64,000 nt of DNA, taken from the NCBI RefSeq assembly GCF_905475395.1, contig NC_058337.1:8110983-8174982 (forward strand). The letters run 5' to 3'. The stretch's first letter is position 1, and each line of letters opens with the position of its first letter. This DNA comes from Chrysoperla carnea (taxonomy: Eukaryota > Arthropoda > Insecta > Neuroptera > Chrysopidae). The translations under genes and the position numbers were made by a program. This document shows positions 22,332-36,000 of the stretch, piece by piece. The notes beneath the pieces were generated by a model. The model was not told the origin of the DNA. It did not search any database and saw nothing but the letters and a program-made list of their open reading frames with translations.

Positions 22332-23160
22332 ACTTGGAAACCATCCCGTTAGTCGTTTATAATATATGAAGTAAGAAGAGTTTTTATGGACGTTCTTATG
22401 TAAAAAAATCAAAAGGGGGATGAGTACTCTGTATGATGCACGCTGTATCGTAAATATGTATAACTTCAAGTTATGTACAAGTGATGAGACACATATACAA
22501 CTACAGATCAATTGATATGATTACACGCACATCACACGGTACACATCCCCTCTTTGTTTTATACATAAGAACGGCCATAAAAACTTTTCTTACTTCATAT
22601 TTTATAAATGGTTAACGAGATGGTTTCCAAGTTGTAAACGAATACTGATTAGCGTTTGATAAAATGTCAATGTTACTACGGTTTTTTAACTTCATGTGGC
22701 TTATAATATTTACAAAAGAGAATTGTAATTATTCTTCTCACAAGCAGTATGTTAGGAATGACTATAAATCGAAAATCTAAAACTTTTTTTAATATTTTAT
22801 CGTTGACACCTTTAGGTGAGCACTCACGAAGAATTTTTAAAAATTTAACTCTAAAGGTGGTGAAAAAGATGATGAAAGTTTATGTGGGTACATTATAATA
22901 TATCAACTGAAAAACTAGGTACTTAACCGATTTGAAAAATTATTTCCCGTATAGAAAGCTTCATTATCAGCAAACAACATGGGTTGTTTTCAAAAAAAAC
23001 TAGAATTCCGCACCAAAAAAATTAAAATCGACGAGATTGTAAACAAAAGGAGAATAAATGACGGCAAATGAAGTGAAGGTTATAGCACAATAATCTTTGT
23101 ATTTAAAATTGACGTTGCCCAGCGAAGTAGGTGGTTTATAGCAAGTTTTGTAAATATAAT
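22210..23160 (+). repeat. Helitron-like non-autonomous repeat with internal inverted repeat
   Basis: Starts with CACTGATTCATCACGAGATC and carries at 23112-23130 the sequence GTTGCCCAGCGAAG, both shared in kind with 48590-49030. An imperfect inverted repeat (22332-22422 with 22543-22632) sits inside. The Helitron affiliation is inference from this widespread insect repeat type. Confidence 0.5.
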
Positions 23161-23887
23161 CATTTTAATTTTTTACTCAAATACGCGCTCTATTAAAATG
23201 TCTTACAATTAGATATATGTCACCCATTTGATGGATCGCAATAGTATAATAATCAAATGGATTTGTAAGAATTCCAAACACGAACTTTATTTATTTTCAA
23301 AAATTTCCTTGAAATTAATATTTTTAAGAGCTTGACGGCACGTTTTCACATCTGTTTCATCTTATGTTAAGAAAGCAGCTGCTTATTAAAAAGATATGGT
23401 AGATGAATTTGTGTACTTACTGACTTACTGTGATGATTAGACAATTTTTGCGCATTAATAATTCCTCGAATTATAATGAAGGGTGTGACGTTTTTTTAAC
23501 AGACATACAAGTACTATATAAAATTTTTTGAACTTAGTAGATGTCTCTATCCTCAAATTAAAAAATATACAACCAAGTACACAAAATATAAATATTTGGA
23601 AATGACTTAAAGGCCTATCCATTTCAGTAAGAATTTAAAACCTAGAATCAAAATAAGCCCGATTTACTATTCTCAATTTTGTAAACAAATTAACATATGG
23701 CAATTAAGTATTGAATAGAGGAAGCTGGTTGTGGTGTTATATCCTCTTAATTAAAAGTTAGAATGAGGCTTATTTTTGAATAATCCCTTAAAATTGCTAT
23801 AAAGAATGATCAAATATTTAATACAGTTCATATGTTTCATTAAACGTCTACTAATTGAATATTCATATCTATAAATAATTACTAATT

Positions 23888-24026
23888 TTATTTTTTGCCT
23901 GTAAGGAACGGACTGTAAGCAAAGTTACTGATGTAGGGTTGTTGATGCGAATTCGTTGGAAATTCTGCCCATTTTGATAAATCAATACTTGGTAATACTC
24001 CACTGCGGCATGGTACACGTGGATTT
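23888..24026 (-). CDS. Peroxidase last coding exon
   Basis: Begins after TTTCAG and encodes NPRVPCRSGVLPSIDLSKW and a polar tail ending FLTGKK, then TAA at 23890-23888. The conserved C-terminal P.IDL..W is present. AATAAA overlaps the stop codon region, too close to act as the main poly(A) signal. Confidence 0.9.
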
Positions 24027-27000
24027 CTGAAATAAAAATGATACATTAAAAAATTTCAAGTATATTTGTTATTGGATTTTCATAACCAATTTGGAAAATT
24101 TTGGGAGAAGGCTGGTTTTTTTTTTTTAAATAGGTTTCTTTCGTTTAAAAAAAGACAAGGAACAAGAGTTTCCCGGTTCCGGAACATTCCGCCGGTGCAA
24201 AAACGCGGTTTTGGGACAATTTATCTCTACATTGTTTTCTTTTTTCTTTTATGACGTTTTCTTTAATATTTCTGCTTATATGAATTGTTTGTTATGAATT
24301 TCCGCATCGATCTTGTCTGATATTGAACACCTAAATATACACCTAAACATAGCAAAATAACCCCAAAATCTTAAGAAAAAGCGCAGTAATCCTCATATTT
24401 TCGATAAAAACGATTTTTTTTTTTGAAAAATTTCAACAGTTCGTACAGTTCAGGCAAATCATCAGATTTTAACTTTTCGCGCTCAAAATTGCTCAACGCG
24501 CTTTAAGTGAAAACTTCTTAAAGCTAGTTGAGCAATTTTTGGGTGAACAAATTCAGGGAACTTGCAAGTTTTCACTGTAGGTCAACAGGAAATCCCTAGC
24601 CATGGAGCTCTTGATGACAAATGTCATTTCCACGTTATTTATTTACTTCAAACACCCTCTGGCGCGCGTGCTTGGGTTTTTTTACGATTTATATAACACA
24701 ACCTTCTAAATACGAAAACTTTTAAATCATAGTAAGTCCGCGAAAAAGAATCGGTGCGAATTTGTTCAAAATCCGTTGTATTGTCTTGGAAAACTATTTC
24801 AAATGAGCCATCAATCAACCCCGATGTTCCATTTTAAAAAACGTACTTTGCCTCTCCAAAGGAAAATAATTTGAGAGTTATCGAACTTTTTTCCTTCATT
24901 TTTTAATAGATACACAAATTATAGCAATAATAATTTTTGTCGCGATTAAATAAAAATTTGTTAATGGCTGATTTTAAAATAAATTTTTCATTATATTGTA
25001 AAAATGTCATATACGAGCATAATGATTGTTGGGGCACTAGATTAGACACTTGTTGCGTTGATCCAGTTTGGGTTTGCGCGCTTGTGTGTATCATTTTCTT
25101 AATACAATTAATTAAAATTTTATTTTGATTTAACTTACAATTCGTGATCTGGTAAAACCATTGGATATACTTGTATCGTGTCAATTAAATCGGTATTATC
25201 ACAAATAAGTCGTGACATTTTGGCTTTACGAACTTCTTGCAATTGTTCTGGTGTGAATGAGGATGGTTGATTTGGTAATTCATACCAGAAACGATCACCA
25301 CGTCTTGAATAACTGAATTGTGTTGCAATAATACAAGCAAATGTTGGCCCAAGCATACTACCAGGTACAGCTCGTTCTGATACACCTCCTGACCATAAAT
25401 CTACATCATTTGGATGTCTAAAAGAAAAAACAAAATTTAGTTTAAATTCCTCCAAATGTTGGAACTATGTTCCTTATCGCATGTTATAATTTGTTAGCTG
25501 GTTGCGAGGTAAAAACCAAAAAATGTGCAACAATTTAAATACGATGATGTAGAACCTAGGAAACTAAAAACTGTTTTAATCGATGCAGCTTGCCATTGAA
25601 TTTTGAGAATATTTTGAAAATAATTTACAATCTGTCAGTTTATATTTTTTTTGTCCAAAGCTGACGTTTTTCATTCAGAAAATAAGGTCTGAGTTATCAG
25701 AAGAAGTTAAACATAATAGAGATAATTTAAAGTAAGAACAAGGAAATTTTAAGTTATGTCATAATAAATACCTTGATCAAGCCAAATGAAGGTAATGTAC
25801 GCACATATTGGGGTTGACTACTAAGTCTTTTTTCATCTAATATTACAATTAATTCATAAAGTATAGAGTTAAAGTAGCTTTAATATCTAATCCTTTAAAC
25901 AATAAAGCAAGCATTTAAATTCTTAAATCAATACTTTAAATTTTCTGAATTGCCAATACACAGAAACGCAAACAGTATCGTGAGAGAAAAAATAAAAGAA
26001 ACCATTTACAAGAAACTAATAACACTAAACCTGCCAAAAATTTTTTATCTTGTTGTATATTTTTCATTTTTTTGGAATTGTGTATATCGACTAAAAGTCA
26101 CACTGAATATTTTAAAAAATAGACAAAAGAAAAAAGCACAAAATGATCTTACAAAATTGAACATGTACATGATTAATCATTCAAACCAGCAAAAAAATCA
26201 AAGCAAATCTGAGTAAATAAGTAAGCGCTACGTATAAAATACGAAGATACGATAAGAACATAGTTCCAACCGGATGTCCCACGACCCCTCTCGTTTTTTT
26301 TTTTTAATTTCGTGCCTGAACTTACTCAAATATTGTTGAGTATTTGCGGACAGTTTCATTAGGCATTGATCCAAATAATTCCTCAAATGTATTGGCAGCT
26401 GGCAAACCACAGAATTTACGATATTCCATGTAACCAGGTAAACCAAATTCACGACCACGTTGCATGTTAAATGATACTAAATCCATTCCGAAACGAGCAC
26501 CAACTTTTTTGAATAAATGGTTTGTGACTTCTTGTGTAATTGAATCGTCCATAGCTTGTGCCACTTGGTTCATAAGGCCCATAAAGTATTCATCAATTAC
26601 TCCTGCACGATATAAATCGTAAGGTCGACGAATTAAGTCTGAGAGACGTTTTGAGGCTGTAACAATACAAATAAAGATTAAAAAACAAATAAATTACATT
26701 AAAAACTATTAAATGCCCAGGGACTAATATTGATAAATGCTGTCATCCATGACGATTGGAATCAATTAACACAAAGTCGAAAATGCAAGTATTGCTTTTG
26801 CCTAAAAATCAGTAATTAAGGAGATATGAGGAATACCAAATTTATTCGAAAATGGACTGGGTTATGTTCATTTTCACTAAATTTGCTACAATGTGAGACT
26901 AGAATTGTCTCTGTAGACCCAATAGTTTCCGAGATAAAGCCTTTCCAAATTTATCATTTTTTTTCGAACTTCGCTATTTTTTGCAATATTCTGTCGTTTT

Positions 27001-30000
27001 AAATGAATTTTGAATGGAAATTTCGGCTTTTCTTCAGTTTACGAAGAAGTACGCAGAATTGGGGTTAATTCAGAACGACAGAATATTGCAAAAATTGCGA
27101 AGTTCGAAAGTAATATCTCGGAAACTATTGGGTCTACAGAGACATTTATTATAGTCTCATATTGTAGCAAATTTAGTCTACTTTAAAAATGTCCCTAAAA
27201 GATATTATTAAAAGCTAGACCTTTAGGGTTATAACCGCCAAACTCTAAAAAAATTTTGACGGTTCAATTCCTTCATTTTTCGAAAAGTTATCAGAGAAAG
27301 TTGAAAATATGATATTACAGCGGTTTTCTTGAGATTTTGAAGTTATTTTGCTGTGTTAAGGGTTCGATAACTGACAAGCTCGATGCAGAAATTACGAATA
27401 ATCATTTTGTTTTTTATTCGTCTATATCCGATCAATAGAAACAAAGATATAAAAGAAAACGTCACCAAAGAAAACAATGTTGAGATAAAATCGCGTGCAA
27501 AAGTTCACGCGAATTGTTCCGGAGCCAGAAAACTCCTTTTCTGTAGTTTTTACAACAAAAGAAATCTATTTTTAAAAAAATTAGCCATTTTCAAAAATTT
27601 ATTGAATTCTTTATCAAAATCCGGTTGATTTATTCAACAATTTGTATAATATAAAAATTAAATAATATGCATCATTACCAATAAATTTGTGAGCTTTGCT
27701 CCATCGTTCAACGACAGTTGGTAACAACGAATGTCCAAATCGGTATGCAGCAGCTGCAAAAGCATCAATTACATCTGGATTTACTGTTGGATCATAACCA
27801 TCCCAATATCCCTATAAAAAAAAAAGTAGTTGGTAACATACAAATAAATTTTAAATGACTCACTTCTTACCTCTTTCTCCAATATTAAACCGAATTTTTG
27901 CATAATGTCTTTACCCAATAATATTGGTAAGAATTCATTGTATGTAATATGTTGTACAATAGCAATATTTATTCTCCTTGCTTCTTGGAATAAAGTTTCA
28001 TCATCCCAATGTGGATTTACTTGTGCAAGTCCAGTTGCTAAACGGTTATGTTCCCGAGCCAACAGTGTGTGCATGCATGTTAATACTAATTGTTCATTTA
28101 CTCGAATTTCACCTTAAAAAAAATTAATGAATTCATATATTAGATAAAAATCCTTTTATTCAAGGAAGTAAATAAAAAATAACTGCTTGGGATTCGATGC
28201 AGAATATAGTGGTAAACAAAATGACACCTATTGAAGCTAACCCAAAAACATGCTCACTTTTTTCGCATTTGACAGGGGAAACGGTCAATATTACACAATT
28301 TTAGACTATTTAAGGATGTACGAGCACCAAGGCAATTTTGGACAAAAGGATTTTTTATATGTAGTTGGAAAAGTCTAAATCAATTTTCTGAAAACTTTAT
28401 TGGGAAAGGAGGGGGGTTGCTCGATTATTTAAATAAATAAATGACTTTAAAAGTAGGCATATTTAACATTGGTCTTATGGGAAAAACAACAGATTAGATG
28501 GATGATATGTTTTCATAGATTTCTCTAAAAGTAGTGGAAATTAAGAAAAAAAATTAAATTAAAGTTAAAACCTTTATAAATAATTGAAAAAAAAAACCGT
28601 TTTGCCCGAATAATTAAGGATGTATGAGCACGTTGGTGGGGACACAAATTTAAAAAAAATTTTATATTTTCAATTTTAATAGTGAATTATTACAAGGTAC
28701 AAATCGAAAAATTGTTTTCTTATTTTTTCTACATTCATGAAGTTATAACAAAATTCACCATCAAAGTTGAAAATTAAAGTACAAATAATTCTTAAAATTT
28801 TACACAAAAGAGAATTTGAACAAATTGTTCATGTGAATGCGATCCTTATTTAACTTGACAGATTTTTTTAAATGAATGTCAAATTAAAGGTACTTTTGCA
28901 TCTACATAGTCTTTTGAATCAATTTTGAGCATGAAAATCTCTTAATTATATTTTTGCCAGAAATTTTATAAAAATATTCCAGTGTGCGTCGAATCTTAAC
29001 AGGTGTTATTTCAAATGATAGAATTTATTTCCGTTATTTTTGTCAATATAAATGATCTAAAAAAAACTTACCAGCTTCAAAACAGAACATGGAACGATTT
29101 GGACGAGTACATCCTTCATCAGGGATATCAAGTTTTAATGGAAGTAGATCTTTTAATCCGTACTCACTGAAGACTGGATTCATACGTAATAAACCACCAT
29201 AACCAGTACGTAATTTTCTGAAATTTTCAAACAAAATTCATTCAAATTTCTTATAAAAAGGTGTAAAATTGATTATTATGCCAAATAGTATGAAATAATT
29301 AAAATAAAAAATTATTAAAAATCAGCAAAATTTACCTTGCGAATTTTTCTGTTACGCCATAAACAGTGTTTGCGTCTATAACACCAGTTAAAGTGTTGAA
29401 TGGATTACGGGAACCTACAATAAAAATTATAGTTAGAAAAACCTAATTTATTTTTATACCATGTATATATGAAATTAATATCACGGTATACTAATTTTAG
29501 TCCCAAGTTTGTAATGCTTTGAAATATTGCAAAAGTTATAAACCATTAAAAATGAAAAAAAAGTATTTCGTTTTTCACCAATATTTCATATTATACTTAT
29601 ATTCAAGAAATTTTAAAAAAAGATTCTTAACGAGGAGAAAATTTCCAATAAAACATTACCACTTCCGGAAGTCTATCTCCATTATTTATAACTTTAACTT
29701 AACGCTGAAAATATGCCTTTTTGCATCATTTTTAGATTTTTGATTTCAAAAGAGTTGAAAAAATTTTAATACTTTGTTTATAATTAAAAAAAAAAAATAT
29801 TATAAACAAAAGATTAAAATTAAAATTAAAAACAAATTTGAAAGGATTTAGTTTGGTGTTTACCTAATTTACATCCAGGTCTAACACCAGGGAACGCTCG
29901 TACAAAATCAACACATTTTACGTTGAATAATTTATAGAAGTAATCATCATCTGGTATGTAAATTTCATTACAGTATGGATGCTTTAGATGTGGTGGACGA

Positions 30001-33000
30001 TGACAACATTCTTCTGGATCGTTACGATTGATTGGATCTACAAACAAAAGTCATTAAATTGAATTGAATTTTATTGCATTTCAAATATTCTCTCACCTAA
30101 TGGAGTTCCTGTTAATGTATAATCATGATCCATGAATTGTCCCCAAGCGATTATCATAACGGTACCAGCGTGATCATGGTAACCTTCATCAGGGTGCATT
30201 GTTCGAGATACAACTCTTGATAGTGGTAAATCATTTCCAGTAACACTAATACGAGGTGCACTTATACCATCTGCGAATAATGGACTCAGTAATCTAAAAA
30301 ATAAAAATATTTTTGTCACTCTTTATGAAAATAAGTGAAGATGACAAATAAAAGCGCTTATTGTTTAAATAATTTATGTTTAGTATCTTAGGGGCTCCAC
30401 ATATTAGCGGACATTTACGCGAGGAATGCCAGCTAATATGTTGAGGCCCTAATATACAAATTTCCACATAGCCTCAGCCTACTACAAATTGCCAAATAGG
30501 GCTGATTCTTAATATTTTGTCTAGCGTCAGAGATGGTTGGATATATCGAAAAAAATTATTAGAATAATTTTTTGTACCCATATACCGATTTTTATTTCGC
30601 ATTTTAAATTTGTTCATTATTTTTATCCACACTCATAATTATTACAAGTTTATTAAAATATTTGAATACATAACCTATTAAATTATCAATTTGTCCAGTT
30701 TTTACATTCCATAGCACACTAGTTATACAAGTTTATTTTTTAATTTTATAGCAAGTGTGCTATGACATGTAAAAACTGGACAAATGGATAGTTTAATAGT
30801 GTTATGTATTCAAGTATTTCAATAATATTTTTAACTTGTAATAATGTTGACTGTAGACCAAAATATGAAAAAATTTAAAGGGGAATTTTATTATGAAAAT
30901 CTGTATGTGGGGATAAAAAAATATTCTAAGCACCTTTTTCAAATAGTTTTTTTTTTCTAATATCTTGAACCATCTTCTCTGATGTTAGGGAAAATATTCA
31001 GAATAGGCCATATTTGTCAATTTGTAGTAGGCTAAGTTTAATAGAAAACGATCTCTCTGCGTTAGTTACATTCTAGGAGTTGTCAGTATTAGTAAGAGAT
31101 ACAAAAATATTATTTCATCATGTGTAAAGTGGATGGTTACGGAGATATAGGCCTCCAAGTTTGTAAGAATTTTATGCATTTAAATTCAGTACGTGTTACT
31201 GAACCTATAAAAAAAATCCCTGTAATTTAGTGCCAGAAAAAATTCTCTATTATCCGTAGTATTATGCCTCACAATATCCTCATAAACTTACAGGTCATTT
31301 TTCGATATATTCCACTCCTGAAAAGCTATTCTACTTTTAATCTATAGCCATACATTTGAAACACTCTGTATACTACCTGCTACATAGAAATATACTAAGC
31401 TTAACACAATCTTGCAGACATCCTTATAAATATTTAAAAAACGAAAATAAAATAAAAAATTTACCTTTGGAATGGTTGATTGGCTGCACCCCACGTAGGT
31501 TGTTCTAAATTCGTACATAATCCATCAAATCGTCGATATTTGCCTGGTCGGCATTCTACATTTGTAAACACTGGTGGGCATGCTTCAGCAATTAATGTTT
31601 TACTTGTATCAATTAATGGTAAGCCTTTTTCAATTTCTTCATAACTTAAGCCATATCTATAAATAATAATAGCTTATATTAAAATTATTATTATTAATTT
31701 TTTTCCACGCAACAGTAAATCTTCGAAAAATAGAGTAAAACTTCAAAAAAATGTTTTTAAAGAAGAAATTTGTGAAGAAATTCTGTTTGTTTAATACCTT
31801 TAGAACAAACGTTTATTAAGTGAACAATTTTTGCGAATTTTAGTAATGGCCCATAAAATAAAATAAAATATAAGCATCCATAATCCGTAAACATTGACTT
31901 GATTGAGTAAAACTAAGGTAAGATCATTTTATTAACATGGAAAATGTAAATTTGCTTCAAACTGATTAAAATCGATTAAAATGTTTTAGACAAACTCATA
32001 GTCTTTGAGATAAAAAAATTTTGAAAACAGATCTAACTGTTGCCCACTTTTAATCCCTCCAGTTTCTACGTTTGAATTCAGTCTGCATTTTTCTACCTTT
32101 AAAGGTTGTTAAATAACGACGACAAAAGTAATGTAACGAACTTTTTTAACAAAATTTGAATAGTAGTTTTTATGATAGGAATCTTAACTTTCAATTTCCA
32201 GAAAAAAATTTAATCCCCCTTTTCGCTATCGCTTTAAAAGTAAAAAAATGTTTAACCTGCAATATTTATTAAATTTTAACGCGCTTCACAAAGTGCCTTT
32301 TCTCTCGGAAAACTTCAACAAAATTACTGTACGATTTATTTCTTATGAAAGTTATTTTCTACTAATTTGATTATAAATTTCGATTTTTTGCCCAATTTCC
32401 TAGATCAGTTTTTTGTATTTTATAAATATGTATTTCGACTACCAAGTAGTCTTCATCAGTATGAATTAGTGATGATGACTACTTGGTAGTCGAAATACTT
32501 ATTAATAAAATACAGAAAAGTGATCTAGGAAATTGGGGCAAACATTTGGAAATTACAAATGATAAAAGTCTGAAAGAAATTATCATTACAGTAATTCTAA
32601 TTTTTAGCTGACTTATTTAAGTTGTTGCCAATGGATTATCCAAGTTTTTGACTTCGAGCAACGAACGCAACCTTATCAAAAATCGAAAATCCAAGTTTTT
32701 GACTAAGTTGCGTTCGACGCTCAAGATCACAAACTTGGATTATTCATTGGGGCATCTTAAACAAGTTTGCTAAAAGTCAGAACTACCGGATTTGACGTTA
32801 GTTCTAATGTATAAAGTTACGTGCATAAATTTTGAAAGTCTTTATTTCGGAAGTATTGGGTCTACAGAGTCCATTCTCATCTTATATTGTAGAAAATTAA
32901 GTCTAGTTTAAAAACGTTCTGAAAAAGATTTATTTAAAACTAGCCCTTTGGGGTTGTAATCGTAAAAATTAAAAATTTTCACGAATTTTTCGATTTTTGT

Positions 33001-36000
33001 CAAAGTTGCGTTCAACGCTCGAGGTCACAAACTTGGATTATTCATTAGACCAACATCATAAACAAGTCCGTAAAAAATCGAAACTACGGGATTTGATGCA
33101 GACTACCCCGTACTTTCAAACGACAAGATTACTGTATTATTTCGAAATTCCGAAGTTTTTTCGAACTCACTAGTTACACTACAGATAAATGTATTCAAAA
33201 TTCTTACGTTCTTGCCAATTGAATAGAAATGTCTAATAATAGTTCCCCAACTGTTGCAACTTCTTCAGGTTTCCATTCTCCTTTTTGTTGAGCTATATCT
33301 GTAAATAAAAAATATTTATTTTTAGAATTTAAAAAAAAAAATATTTAATTTTAGAATTAAAAAAAAAAAATTTGTAGTAATATTCAAGGACTTTATTATT
33401 TTTACAAATGTATAATTAATTTAATTATTCAAAATGAATAGTTTCCAAATTAATATTTGTTTATATTAAATGCAGTTTACTGTATTGATAGACCTTGAAT
33501 TATTCTGTTTTTTTAAACGGATGTGTGAAATTTGATAAAAATTGAAATTTACATATTTCTAATTTGCATAAACCATTGCAATCAGTAGAAAAAAGTTTTT
33601 GCAAAGGACTTACACAACTGTTTATTGCAAAAATTCTTAATTCAATGCAGTTTTAGCTACAAACGTAAACACAGGAAGATTTTTATGTTTTTTTTCGGAA
33701 AAAATGGATGATAAATAAGTGTAAAAAAACAGTTTCCTTTGAAATTGTAGAGCACAAAATTATCTAGATTAAATTTATATTTTCAGGCTCAGGGAATCGT
33801 GCCCCCAAATGCATTGTTTTACAATATTATAAAAGACATAATTTGTGAAAAAAGAATGTTGAAGGGAACTATTCCAGGGGCATCTTATACTGGGTGTTCC
33901 AAACCACCCGTCCAGGCTGATTATTCTGAATAGTTTTTAAAAAAAATTGAATCGAAAAAACACGTATCAAATATTTTTTGAAACTCTATCTAACCATACC
34001 AAAAACACCCTCCACCCTCAACCCCTGTTAGGGGTAGGGGGTGTAACTTGAAAAAATCAAATGGAAACTCCTATTTTTTTCTGCAGATTTGGATTCTTCA
34101 GAAGAAAAGACAAACATTTTGTCTAAGAAATTTTTCCCGATTTTCGGTAGATCGCGCTACAATCGACAAAAATCGTTCTTTTAGATTTGGCATAAGAATT
34201 GCGCCGTTCAATGACAAAAATCAAAACGAAAAAGTAAAAAAAAAAATAAAAACACAAACACACAGAACCAAAACAAAAACAAAACAAAAGCAACACAAAA
34301 GTTAGAAATTCAACGAAAATAAAAGAGAAGCGAAAATGTCGAATTGCGGTAATTGAGGTAAACCACTAGACAATTGGGAGGATGCTAAATAAAGCTCTTA
34401 GAAAGAATTAGATATGAATCATTTTAGATTTAATTTTTTTTCAGACTTTCCAAAATAAAAAAAAACATTTTAAAAAAAATAATTTTTCTAAATCATAATA
34501 AAATATGAAAAACAAAAACAGAATAGTCTTTTCTTCAAAAAAACAAAAACAAAATTGAAAATAACTATTCTCGACTCAAAAAACTTTTCTCGCCTTCACT
34601 TGAACTGCAATTCTAATGCCAAATCTAAAAGAACGATTTTTGTCGATTGTAGCGTGATCTACCGAAAATCGGGAAAAATTTCTTAGACAAAATGTTTGTC
34701 TTTTCTTCTGAAGAATCCAAATCTGCAGAAAAAAATAGGGGTTTCCATTTGATTTTTTCAAGTTACACCCCCTACCCCTAACAGGGGTTGAGGGTGGAGG
34801 GTGTTTTTGGTATGGTTAGATAGAGTTTCAAAAAATATTTGATACGTGTTTTTTCGTTTCAATTTTTTTTGAAAACTATTCAGAATAATCAGCCTGGACG
34901 GGTGGTTTGGAACACCCCGTATATTATTACTCGAGGCAGTTTATTTCTGCCCTACCCTTATCTTCCTTATTCTTTTATAAAATTTCATGATTCATTCCTC
35001 ATTTGCAAGCTTATTATGTCAAGGTTTGACGCAAAATATACTCACGGTCTAAGAATGTACCGCTTAAGGAAAAACACGCTAGACAAAAAATTTAAATAAT
35101 AAGTTTATTAATAAAACATGTTAGTTTTTACAGATGCTCTCCTAATATTCTAGACATATAATTACTATTTTTAAAACAGATTCTCTAAATAAATATTAAT
35201 TTAAGAACTTTTGTTTTCTTCACCACTTTTCTACGAAATTTGTTGAGCGGTACTTGATTTCCCGAATTGATTACAACAGTTTATTATAAAAACTATTATT
35301 AATGGATTAATAAAATAATAAACTAAATTGCATTGAATTTATGTAAGAATATTCAATTTTTTTTTTTTCACTGGAGATTTTTTATGTTAAGGTGTTGCCG
35401 GAATTTTAATAATTTATTCCCACAAACAATATTTCCGGGGCAATTTTAAACTACATATTTCGGTTTTCTGGTTTGAACTGTAATTTAATCATAGTTTTAA
35501 AAAGTTAACTAAATTAGTTTGATATGCAAATTTACAAGTTAATTAAATGGTACCACAGTTGTCTATTTACATTGGAAATCTTATTAGTTGTCTATGTGTA
35601 TATACTTGTTAATATAATAATGGGGTTTAACCTCCGTTTCTCTGACATATACGCCTATAACAGAGGCCACCCACATCATTATTTGTTAATCTTTATTTAT
35701 TTAATTACAAACATATTTACAATTACTTTTGATGTGGGTGGAGTCGGTTACTACGTTCTTATCTAAGCGACGACAATGTGATCAATTCTACCGCCCCCAT
35801 TAATCATAATTGTTCACACTGCCGCTGCCTGGATTCGAGCCCGCAACCTAAGTCTAAGTAAACAAACGGTCTATGACTAATGCCTTAGACCGCTCGGCCA
35901 CTTAGGCTCTTAACGGTAAAGGTAGAACCATAATAAACTTCTCGTCTTATAAATGAAGATATACTTAATTATTGTCAGTGAAAAATAATAGACCGTGGGC

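Noticed and set aside
34048..34761. Two similar open frames on opposite strands
   Set aside because: They are mirror images inside terminal inverted repeats; neither has a domain.
35822..35908. Possible functional tRNA-Leu/Ser gene
   Set aside because: A and B boxes are good, but the acceptor ends do not pair and the tRNA-like part is fused to a body shared with 39605-39794, so it is a SINE head.
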